From Rhyzopertha dominica (Eukaryota > Arthropoda > Insecta > Coleoptera > Bostrichidae): a DNA stretch of 64,000 nt. The stretch's first letter is position 1, and every line of letters starts with the position of its first letter. A program made the translations under genes and the position numbers. This document shows, piece by piece, positions 1-9,939 of this stretch. A model generated the notes under the pieces. The model did no database searches and was not told the DNA's origin. It worked only from the letters and a program-made list of their open reading frames with translations. The stretch is from the NCBI GenBank assembly GCA_025024175.1, contig QCXZ01000075.1:7502001-7566000 (forward strand), read 5' to 3'.

Positions 1-366
1 ATATAGGGCAAGGTTAAAAAATAGTTAGAAAAATTAACTTTATTTGCAAAATATCACAATATGCAAAAAAAATTTGGACCCTCACTATGCTATTTTTAAA
101 CGGTTAAATAAGAAACATAACATAAGGTTGTAAGGCTGAAAAAACAAAGAAAATACGAGCCTGGGGAGTTTTAGGTGGCGGACCCTGTATAGTAAATGTA
201 ATACCTATACATACTATTAAATTTATACTAAATGATTAATTTGTTAGTTTATATCTTACGAAGTTTGTGTTGCTTTTATTGTCCAAGTAAGGGAATAGCG
301 CCAACGACTGCAATAAAAAAAAAACACAAATAATTTGCTAATTACNTTCTCTACGTTCAATGCTCT

Positions 367-416
367 ATTGTTTACATTTTATGGTCGCATTAAACCAATT
401 ATGGACTATTTAAATA
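367..416 (+). promoter_or_regulatory. Core promoter of gene A
   Basis: ATTGTTTACA (367-376, a forkhead-like core) lies 30 bp before a TATTTAAATA TATA-like box (407-416), which begins 59 bp before the ATG. The same arrangement precedes genes B, C, D and G. Confidence 0.5.
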
Positions 417-465
417 TTGCAGTTGATGCATGTAATATTTAAAGTGGACTAAAGAAGCAGACACT

Positions 466-1966
466 ATGTTGGCTAAATTACTTACTACTTTATGTATTTT
501 ATCGGTTGTACTGCACCAGGTATGTCTTATTCGCTATTGTAACTTAACTTTCATTATTTTTTTTTATCGAGTGTTACTTTTCTACGTGGTTAGATTAGAG
601 TACAATTGCATTTTAACGAGTTAGTTAGCTGAGGTCGTGGCTACCCTTTCTTAGTGATGAACAAAACTGTTACTTTTTACCATTGCTACTTGCGACTTTC
701 CAAAAAATATCAGTGACGCGGAGCGCCGACCGCTTAGATTTTTATCACACCACACTACACAGTGGTACGTGATTATTTTCACCGTGAAGATAAGAACAAT
801 TAAAAAAATACACCACACATTACATTTATAGATGCAGATACCTATAGATAATTGCGGTATTTTGGGATCTCCTTCCAAAAGGAATTCTTCATGGTTGCCT
901 TTAAATTTGGTAGGCCTGTTCTACAGCTTAGTAGTTTGCACTTGCGCGTATTATACTCAATATTTGGCAAGTAAAATTACAGGACTGAATACCCTCGCTC
1001 TAAGTTAATTGTTACGATCGGTGTATAACGAAAAGCAAATTAAAGTTGAAGCATTTCAAAATGCATATCTAAAATTGTGATATAAGAATCTTGGTGCTAG
1101 TTGTTTCTCACTGCCAAAAAAATTCTTGCACAAAGAGATAGGGTACAGTTCTTGTACAAGCTTTTGGCAGAAGCTAATTTATGAAGTTGTGATAAATTGA
1201 GAAAAATCGCATCTCGGTAGAAATAAAAAGGCTTTTCCAAATGTGGTAAAATCCAACACGGCGCCCACGAGAAAGTTAGTCATGTTTTCATGAAAACTGA
1301 TTAAAACAGAAATGTTCTAACACGTGTATGACAATGGACTAAAAGTGTGCTCTAATTATGTACCTATTTAAGAACAAGTTGCTGCAGGTCAATTAAAGTT
1401 TCCAAACAAGAGATATATTTTTACTAAACAAAACGAAAATGACCACAAATACTGTGAAGTTGCATTAAAGCAGCCTTGAGATTCACCAATCTTTTCCCCA
1501 TTTTATTTTTTTAACTATAAATTAATATAACGAGAGACTATAGAGAGGGTCGAATTTTGGACATGCTGTATATAACCCTCTCCCCGCAAAACTACTTAGA
1601 TTCTGACACCAGCTCTTATCGAATTATAAATACAACCACCTAAAATGAAATATGCTAAACATTCTAGGAGTTGTTGACCTGCCTATCGTATTAAGAAGAA
1701 AGTGTTACTAATTCAAGTATTTCAAAGCCATTTTTAGTCTAATCAATTATTTAATGAAGATTTCAGGTACCCCTACTACCCCTGACTCGGCTTTTATTAG
1801 GTTTGAAGAGGGTTACTGCAGTGATCCACCTACGCACACGTGTGTGTGCTCTCCACCAGAAGAGAAGCTTTACTGTTTGTACTATATTCTACTGCCACTA
1901 ATGCAGGTATGCGGTGCACAGCTAGGGTCACTAGTGCTTGCAAACTGTACGATAATAGGAGACTAA
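466..1966 (+). CDS. Gene A: small secreted six-cysteine peptide, two exons
   Basis: Exon 1 is 466-519 and encodes an 18-residue signal peptide (MLAKLLTTLCILSVVLHQ), ending CAG before a GTATGT donor. Exon 2 is 1760-1966, entered at an AAG acceptor behind a TCTAAT branch-like site, and encodes 68 residues beginning ISGTP. Both exons are in phase 0. Six cysteines follow the pattern C-x7-C-x-C-x8-C-x11-C-x11-C, and an NCT glycosylation sequon lies near the C terminus. The product should be an extracellular, disulfide-bonded peptide of about 7.5 kDa; its function is unknown. The intron is 1240 bp. This is the first of three near-identical tandem copies. The splice model is inferred from agreement among paralogs (mature peptide starting at I, frame, cysteine pattern), not from transcripts. 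Confidence 0.72.
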
Positions 1967-2022
1967 AGGCAAAACCTTCAGATAATTTCAAGATTTTATT
2001 GAATATCTACTATACAAGTTAA

Positions 2023-2028
2023 AATAAA
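2023..2028 (+). terminator. Poly(A) signal of gene A
   Basis: AATAAA lies 57 nt after the stop codon. The surrounding 3' UTR is conserved in genes B (6978-6983) and C (12488-12493). Confidence 0.5.
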
Positions 2029-2305
2029 ATAATTCTACATATTTTTGTGTTTTAATGAACACCATTCTTTTTATGCTATGTTAAATCTACTCCTTTCATT
2101 TGCCTTGATGAAGCATATTATATAAATAAGTACATCTTGTTAATTTAATGACAAACAGAAAAGTTTGTTCGAATGTGACAGAAAAAGCACCAGAAATTTC
2201 AATATGTGCCTCTGGTCTGAAGACATCTCCAAGTTCGTTAATAAACACAGCCCTAACTAACGAATTTAATGTGAATTTAACTTTTCTAAATACTATTACC
2301 TGATT

Positions 2306-2585
2306 AAAATGCATGTCTATGCTGTGCTGTCTGCACCTCAACCAACTGCAGATAAATCTATTTCGCTGTCATTACAGCTCATCAGTACAGTTTAGGTCTA
2401 GTGCAGACAGCACTGCATAGAACTGGTTTTACCTATATACCAAAGCAATGGTAAGATATAAGTAAAAATTTAGATGGCAATGCCATCTGTCGGCATAACA
2501 CTGACATGATGACAAAGCCACCTAGCTTTGTCATCATGTCACTGTAATGCTGACAGATGGCATTGCCATCTAAATTCTTACTTTT
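2306..2585 (+). mobile_element. Double-palindrome MITE, copy 1 (in the 3' flank of gene A)
   Basis: Two imperfect palindromes sit side by side. The first (about 2306-2460) has arms related to TCTATGCTGTGCTGTCTGCA. The second (2463-2582) is a near-perfect hairpin whose arms contain ATGGCAATGCCATCTGTC. TTACCTGAT occurs at both ends (2296-2304 and 2586-2594), and the empty site is seen in unit B near 7250. No coding capacity. Confidence 0.7.
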
Positions 2586-3282
2586 TTACCTGATGTTTGT
2601 TTACAGTAATTACACACACTTTCTATGCAAAAGTTTATCAAGTGTATAGACGTAGAAATGTGTTGAAATCGCCTATGGGTGGCGTATAGATGGTTATAAG
2701 CGTTGCAATCCCAGTTATTTCAAGATTTAGTTATTAGTTTTCAAGGTTTTGCGGTTCTCAAATGCTACAAAGTGATATATAAACAATATGCTTGAGTCTC
2801 TATAGATATGAGAAGGCTTACAATAGGATGTTTGAATGTGTCTTTCACCAACACGGTGATAGTCTTGATGTCAGCGTACGAAAACCATACGGTGTCCACA
2901 AGCAACCCTACGAATCACCTGAATTGCTGCTGCATCTCGATTTGAACATTTTTGTTATCACAACTGTATTTTGGGCGCCTTTTGGATGTTAACCGAGTGC
3001 TGTAATATCGATTTCAATAGTAATATAAATAAAATATTAATGTGGCTATGAAAAGATAAGATGTTTCTGGTGATATTTTTGTGACTCCTTTAGAACCACG
3101 CTCGTTTTTGCTCACGCTGTCAGTATCTTACGAAGGTAATATATAATGTTTCCTAAAATTATGGATGTAGTAGAATCCTGGGTTTCAAATAAGATTAATT
3201 TGTTCACACTTGTCACACGAGGCACCTGACTTAAATTAGCCCTCTTTTGCGCTTCCTATCAGGCATATACAGTGAATGTAAT

Positions 3283-3980
3283 ATACAGCATGTTCACGCC
3301 AACAGTCTACAATAGCTAACTGTTTTATTTGAAATCGTAGAATACCTGTTTAAATAGGAAAGTTTCTTCATTTTTCGAGAAGAATTTGATGGTGTTTACA
3401 AAACAACAACTGAACAAAATCTGTCAAAGATATTGACTACAAGTATGTTATTCTAAATAGAACATCCCCACTTTTTGTAGCGCATTCGATTCACCACATC
3501 CAATTAAACCAAAAAGTACTAAGAGACCAACACCCTATAGTAATTCGTTTTTGAGATATTTCAGGTAATATGATTTGTGTTCACGAAGCAGTCTACAACA
3601 GCTAACTTTTTTATTTGAAATCGTAGAAAAATGGTTTAAATGGGAAAGTTATTTGATTTTTTGAAAAAAAAATTATGGCGTTTACAAAAAACAATAGAAT
3701 TCTACGATTTGAAATAAAAAAGTTAGCTATTCTAGACTGTTTCGTGAATACAAATCATATTTCCTTAAATGTCTCACAAACAAATGAGCGTAGCTTAGTA
3801 CTTTCTATTTAAAATAAACTTGTAGTCAATATCTTTGACAGATGACGTTCAGTCGTTTTTTTTTTTGTAAACACCATCAAATTAATTTCGAAAAATCAAG
3901 AGCGCTTTCCCATTTAAACCATTATTCTGCGAATTCAAATATAAAAGTTAGCTATTGTAAACTGCGGGGACACCCTGTAC
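3283..3980. mobile_element. Foldback MITE, copy 1 (between genes A and B)
   Basis: The ends are inverted versions of ACAGnnTGTTCACGCnAACAGTCTACAATAGCTAAC-like sequence; the right end reads TAGCTATTGTAAACTGC then CACCCTGTACA. Inside, further inverted copies of the TAGCTAACTTTTTTATTTGAAATCGTAGAA block fold back on each other. No coding frame. The ACAGGGTG-type end recalls IS630/Tc1-like elements of insects, which is an inference. Confidence 0.6.
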
Positions 3981-4133
3981 ATACTATTAAATCATAATTA
4001 AAGCATTAATTAGTTAGTTTATATTTTACGAAGTTTGTGTTGCTCTTATTGTCCTATTAAGAAAATAGCGCCAACGGCTGCAATAAATAACACGGATAAT
4101 TTGCTAATTATGTTATCTAAGATTCAATGCTCT

Positions 4134-4181
4134 ATTGTTTACATTTTATAGTAGCATTAAAGCAATTATAGACTATTTAAG
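4134..4181 (+). promoter_or_regulatory. Core promoter of gene B
   Basis: ATTGTTTACA at 4134-4143, a 30-bp gap, TATTTAAG at 4174-4181, then 59 bp from the box start to the ATG. Same geometry as genes A and C. Confidence 0.5.
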
Positions 4182-4232
4182 TTTGGCAGTTGAAGCATGT
4201 AATATTCAAGGTGGACTAAAGAAGCCGACATT

Positions 4233-6921
4233 ATGTTGACTAAATTACTAACTACGTTATGTATCTTATCGGTTATACTGCACCAGGTAAGTCTTATTCG
4301 CTTTTGTAAATTTTACTATTTTTTTATCGAATGTTACTTTTCTACGCGGTTAGGTTAGAGTACAATTCCATTTCAACGAGTTAGTTGGCTGTGGTCGCGG
4401 CTACCCTTTCTTAGTGATGACCAAAACTGTTACCTTTTTACCATTGCTACTTGCGACTTACTAACAAATATCAGTCACGCGGAGCACCGACCGCTTAGCC
4501 AACTGCGATTGTTATCACACCACACTACACAGTGGAACGTGATTATTTTCACCACGTGTATCGCAGTTTCTGAAGGGGTCGTGAAGACAAGAACATTAAA
4601 AAAAAAACACCACGTATTACATTTACAGATACAGATACCTATAGATAATTGCGGAATTTTGAGNTCTCCTTGCGAAAGTAACTCTTCATGGTTTTCTTTA
4701 AATTTGGTAGGCCTGCTCTATAGCTTAGTAGTTTGCACTTACACGTATTATACTCAGTATTTGACAAGTAAAATTACAAGACTGAATACCCTCGCTCTAA
4801 GTTCATTGTTACGATCGGTGTATAACAAAAAGCAAATCAAAGTAGAAGTATTTCAAAATGCATATCTAAAATTGTGATATCAGAATCTTGGTGCTAGTTG
4901 TTTCTCACTGCCAATAAAATTCTTGCACAAAGAGACATACTGGTTACTAAGCAGAAGCTAATTTATGAAGTTGTGACAAATTGAGAAAAATCGCATCCCG
5001 GTATAAATAAAATGGCTTTTCCAAATGTGATAAAATCCAACACGGCGCCCACGAGAAAGTTAGTCATGTTTTCATGGAAACTGTCCTAAATGTCCTAACA
5101 TGTGTATGACAATGGACTAAAAGAGTGCTCTAATTATATACTTATTTATGAGGAAGTTGCTGCAGGTCAATTAAAGTTTCCAAACAAGAGATATATTTTT
5201 ACTAAACAAAACGAAAATGACCACAAATACTGTGGAGCTGCATTAAAGCAGTCTTGAGATTGCCCAATCTTTTCCCCATTTTAATTTTTTTAACTATAAA
5301 TTAATATAACCAGAGACTATAGAGAAGGTCGAATTTTGGACATGCTGTATATAACTCTTTCCCCGCAAAATTACTTAGTTTCTGACACCAGGGTGGTTAT
5401 TCTGGACTTCCTAGGAAACGACAGTTCCTAGAAGAGGAATGACAATTCATTTTCTCTTGCAATTTTCCTACAATCAAGTTTGGTATTCTTGACTTGGGAT
5501 GAATACCAAGTCACATAGGCAGGCTTCATGCCTGCTTTCGGTTATCATTAACCAATCAGAGTGGGCATAACAGGACGTGAGGTGGTCCGAATTTGATTTG
5601 TAAAAACGTCACCCACTCGTTAAAAATTTGCTCATAGCGAAAAACATTGCACACTTCTTAAATTGCCCTATTCGCTAAGGATTGATTGGCTGTAAATAAA
5701 TTTGAACCGGTAATTTGCTGGTAACTCCCGCATGGAAAAAACGAAGTGCGCAAAAAGCAGGCTAATCATAAACATAGACAGAGACATTCTGAAAAGATTT
5801 TTTTTCTACTAGTTAGTGGAGATTTCTTGTACGTTCTTCAACCACGAAATGTCTCAGTGTTTTTATAATATAACGTACCAATTCGTGATTAATGCGCCAT
5901 CTTTTTTAAATGCCTTTGAGATCGAAACACATGCTCGTTCTGAAAAGCTTAATTGTATTTATAGCAGTAGCTACTTCTTCATAGTCCATACTTAATGTTT
6001 GTGCACCTACAAGGTTTTTTATTTTATTACTTCAAATACAGCAGTATATTAGCACAGCAACTTATTATAATACAAATCTAATATAAAATATTAAGTTAAT
6101 ATATTCGGGCATTTTGATTATCTCACTTCTATGTTAAATACAAGTTATATCGTTTTACTCTTATTTCCTTCGTATTATAGAGTATCGCAAAATCATTGAC
6201 ATATTAAATTGTTGGTTTGAAGGCTTCCGTGGTTGTTGTCGATGACATGTTGTTTTCCGGGCTGGTTCCCACGCTGAAGAGCTACTTCTGAGGAAGATAC
6301 CGACATGAGTGTCGAAACGTCAAGGTCTAATAACCAGCGTGGGAACCAGCGCGGAAAACAACATGTCATATTAAATTGTTCAATGACACTAACAGTAACA
6401 GCTTCATGAGAAATCGCTTTTCTCTTACAAAATAGCAAGAGAATTTAATTTCCTAGGAAACCTGATGAAAGTGAGCGTTCACGACTTCAATAATACCTAC
6501 CAAATTTATTGTACCAGGAGAATTCTGCCTACTTTCTCATAGGAACTGAGTCTAGAATAGCCATCCAACTCTTATGCAATTATAAATACAACCACCTAAA
6601 ATGTAATATGCTAAACATTGTAGGAGTTGTTGCCGTACCTATCGTATTAAGAAAAAAGTGTTACTATTTCAAGTATTTCAAAGCCATTTTTGTCTAATCA
6701 ATTATTTAATGAAGATTTCAGGTAGCTCTGTTACTCCTGACTCGGTTTTTATTAGGTTTGAAGAGGGTTACTGCAGTGATCCACCTAAGTACACGTGTGT
6801 GTGCTCTCCACCAACAGAGAAGCTTTACTGTTTGCACTATATTCTACTGCCACCGATAGAGGTATGCAATACAGAGCTAGTGCCACTAGTGCTTGCAAAC
6901 TGTACGAAAATAGAAGAATAA
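4233..6921 (+). CDS. Gene B: small secreted six-cysteine peptide, two exons
   Basis: Exon 1 is 4233-4286 (signal peptide MLTKLLTTLCILSVILHQ, donor GTAAGT). Exon 2 is 6715-6921, 68 residues starting ISGSS, with cysteine spacing identical to gene A (7, 1, 8, 11, 11). The frame stays open upstream of the acceptor, but the AAG acceptor is chosen because it sits at the same place in A and C. The intron of 2428 bp is longer than in A because of an insertion at 5393-6551. An AATAAA follows at 6978. The mature peptide differs from A mainly in the N-terminal stretch and between the last two cysteines, where NTELVPLV replaces GAQLGSLV. Function unknown; extracellular role inferred. Confidence 0.72.
5393..6551. 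mobile_element. Unclassified TIR element inserted in the gene B intron
   Basis: Comparison with gene A shows an insertion between CTGACACCAG and the resumed intron at CTCTTATGCAATTATAAATAC. The ends are inverted: GGTGGTTATTCTGGAC on the left and, on the other strand, GGATGGCTATTCTAGAC on the right. Inside is a second hairpin (about 6244-6275 pairing with 6337-6368, around GGTTCCCACGCT) with a CGAAACGTC motif of the kind seen at Penelope ends. No transposase frame seen. Confidence 0.5.
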
Positions 6922-7512
6922 AGGCAAGACCTTCAGATGATTTCAAGATTTTATTGAATATCTACTATACAAGTTAAAATAAAATCATTCCATATACTTT
7001 TTGTGTTTAAATGCACACCATTTATATGCTATGTTAAATCTACTCCTTTCATTTGCCTTGGTGAAGCATATTATATAAATAAGTACGTCTTGTTAATTTA
7101 ATGACAAACAGAAAAGTTTGTTCGAAAGTGACAAAGAAAGCACCAGAAATTTCAATATGTGCCTCTGGTCTGAAGACATCTCCAAGTTCGTGAATAAACA
7201 CAGCCCTAAATAACGAATTTAATGTGAATTTAGCTTTTCTAAATACTTTTACCTCATGTTTGTTAACAGTAATTACACTCACTTTCTATGTAAAATGAAC
7301 ATTTTTGTTATTACAACTGTATTTTGGATGTTAACCAAAAGCTGTAATATCGATTTCAATAGTACTATAAATAAAATATTTATATGTCTATGCAAAGATA
7401 AGTTGTTTCTGNTGATATTTTTGTGACTCCTTTAGAACCATGCTCGTTTTTGCTGATGCTGTCAGTATCTTTCGAACGTAATTATAACATTTCCTAAAAT
7501 TATGGATGNGNG

Positions 7513-8664
7513 ATTTAGGGGGACTTTGGAGTAGAAATTATTACACTCTTCTTCCTATTGCCAAGCTTTCGTATCTCTTTAATACATCATCAGGGCTACT
7601 ACAATAACAAGGTACAGCTTAAACTAATTGCTTAATAAACACATTCTTATACTACTTACAGAAATTTGAGATTATATTTTTAAACAGACAAAACCAATTT
7701 AACATACGTTGGAATGTCAGATAAGAATTTTGTACAAGTAAATTTCTAAAAAATTTTAGATTTTTTATCTACTAAAGTGACATGGCATATTCTCTAAAAA
7801 AATATTAAAAAAAAATTAAAAATTTTTAATTTGGTAGAGCAAACAACACAACAAAACTTACCTATAAATAATGAACTACAAATGTATGGATCTCTCCTAA
7901 ACATAACTGGGCTCACGAATAATATAATTAAATCGTTACATAATTTAAACCTCAAAATTGGAATAAGAAACGTAAAAACTGGTAGAAAGCTTTTTAGCGA
8001 ACTTAAATCTAAAGTTCCAGTTAAATTTAAATCAAATGTAATATACAGTTTAAGTTGTACAGATTGTGGTAGTAAATACGTGGGACAAACATAACAATGG
8101 ATTCAAAATAGAATTAGTTTACACAAGAGTGATATAGCAACAAAAAAAGGTAGATGTGCATTAGCTTTACACGTATTAATTGATTCACATCGAATAAATT
8201 GGGACGATATCAAAATTCTAGATATTGAAAGTAATACCAACAAAAGGTTAATATTAGAAATGTATCATATAAAAAAAATTAACAATGTTATAAATAAAAA
8301 AACAGACACCCAAAATTTAAGTAATATATACACATATTTACTATCATAGGAAGTACAGCATGGTTCTAATAACTAATAGGTTGTTTTGTTGTACGACATA
8401 AAATAGGATTTTTGATCTAGTATGGTCTGGTACATCTGACACCATAAAAATTGACATTTTAACGTAGGTTACATTGGCTTTGTCTGTTTAAAAATATAAT
8501 CTCAAATTTCTGTAAGTAATATAAGAATGTATTTATTAAGAAATTAATTTAAGCTGTACCTTGTTATTGTAGTAGCCCTGATGATGTATTAAATAGATAT
8601 GAAAGCTTGGCAATAGAAAGAAGAGTGTAATAATTTCTACTCCAAGGTCCAAATCCCCCTAAAT
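7513..8664 (+). mobile_element. Penelope-like element 1, truncated, with inverted terminal repeats
   Basis: Inverted repeats of roughly 200 bp bound the element: ATTTAGGGGGACTTTGGAGTAG at the left and its diverged complement at 8640-8664. A CATCATCAGGGCTACTACAA block lies in each arm. Only the C-terminal part of a Penelope-type open frame lies between them. The element interrupts the 3' flank of unit 2. Confidence 0.65.
7831..8349 (+). pseudogene. Penelope-like GIY-YIG endonuclease domain, broken
   Basis: The frame carries the linker typical of Penelope proteins (LKIGIRNVKTGRKLF) and then a GIY-YIG-like start (NVIYSLSCTDCGSKYVGQT). An in-frame TAA follows at 8092-8094, and the frame then continues to 8349 with H-rich and basic sequence (NRISLHKSDIATKK, then LEMYHIKKINNVIN). 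In Penelope-like elements this endonuclease nicks target DNA for reverse transcription. The reverse transcriptase half is missing, so this copy is inactive. Confidence 0.65.
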
Positions 8665-8722
8665 ACGTTCTACTGGTTTCACAAATAACGACCGCTACTT
8701 CCCGAAGGATTCGTGAATGTAA

Positions 8723-9690
8723 TATACAGCATGTTCACGCTAACTGTCTACAATAGCTAACTGTTTTATTTGAAATTGTGGAATAGTTGTTTAAATAGGA
8801 AAGTTTCTTTATTTTTCGTGGCGAATTTGATGGTGTTTACAAAAAAAAACAATTGAACATCATCTGTCAAAGATATTGACTACAAGTTTGTTATTTTAAA
8901 TAGAATGACCACAATTTTTATAGCGCACTCGATTAAGGGCGTCGAATTAAACAAAAAAGCACCAAGGTTTTGTTTTTGAGATATTTCAGGTAATATTTGT
9001 GTTTACGAAACAGTCTACAATGGCTAACTTTTTTATTTGAAATCGTAGAATAGTGGTTCAAATGGGAAAGTTTTTTAATTTTTTGAGAAAAATTTTATGG
9101 TATTTACAAAAAAAAACAACTGAACATCTTGTTATTTTAAATAGAACAACCCCACTTTTTGTAGCGTATTCGATTCACCAGATCAAATTAAACAAAAAGT
9201 ACTGAGATACCTATAGTAATTCGTTTTTGAGATATTTCGGGTAATATTATTTATGTTCACGAAACAGTCTACAATAGCTAACTTTTTTAATTGAAATCGT
9301 ACAATAATGGTTTGAATGGGTAAGTTTTTTTGATTTTTTTTTACAAATCTTATGGTGTTTACAAAAAAAAAAACAATTGCACACATTCTACGATTTGAAA
9401 TAAAAAAGTTAGCTACACAAATCATATTACCTGAAATATCTCAAAAACAAATGAGTGCAGGGTACCTTAGTACTTTTTTGTTTAATTTGACGCCATTAAT
9501 CGAGTACGCTATAAAGAATGGTGTCATTCTATTTAAAATAAACTTGTAGTCAATATCTTTGACAGATGATGATCAATCGTTTTGTAAGCACCATCAAATT
9601 CTTCTCGAGAAATCAAGCATTTAAACCATTATTCTACGAATTCAAATAAAGAAATTAGCTATTGTAGACTGCGTTAACACCATGTGCATA
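8723..9690. mobile_element. Foldback MITE, copy 2 (between genes B and C)
   Basis: Same family as 3283-3980 and at the equivalent place before the next unit, but longer because the inner TAGCTAACTTTTTTA-ATTTGAAATCGTA block is repeated an extra time. The left end is ATACAGCATGTTCACGC; the right end reads GTAGACTGCGTTAACACCATG. No coding sequence. Confidence 0.55.
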
Positions 9691-9840
9691 CTATTAAATT
9701 ATATTTAAAGGATTAATTAGTTAGTTTTTATTTTACCAAGTTTGTGTTGCTCTTATTGTCCTATTAAGGAAATAGCGCCAACGGCTGCAATAAATAACAC
9801 GAATAATTTGTTAATTATGTTCTCTAAGATTCAATGCTCT

Positions 9841-9888
9841 ATTGTTTACATTTTATAGTAGCATTAAAGCAATTATAGACTATTTAAG
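9841..9888 (+). promoter_or_regulatory. Core promoter of gene C
   Basis: ATTGTTTACA at 9841-9850, a 30-bp gap, TATTTAAG at 9881-9888, and 59 bp to the ATG, as in genes A and B. Confidence 0.5.
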
Positions 9889-9939
9889 TTTGGCAGTTGA
9901 AGCATGTAATATTCAAGGTGGACTAAAGAAGCCGAAATT

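Larger units (their letters stand above)
215..3175 (+). repeat. Tandem duplication unit 1 (carries gene A)
   Basis: Promoter flank, both exons, intron and 3' flank align with unit 2 (about 3983-7505, resuming 8666-8720) and unit 3 (about 9691-12760). The alignment starts at a shared TACTATTAAAT motif and ends near a shared TTTCCTAAAATTATGGATG. Differences are mainly transposon insertions and small indels, so the duplication is recent compared with genes D-G. Confidence 0.75.

Noticed and set aside
2096..2341. Minus-strand frame shared by units 1 and 2 (also 7049-7282)
   Set aside because: The similarity is explained by the recent tandem duplication. Unit 3 has a frame-breaking deletion, and there is no start, splice or domain support.
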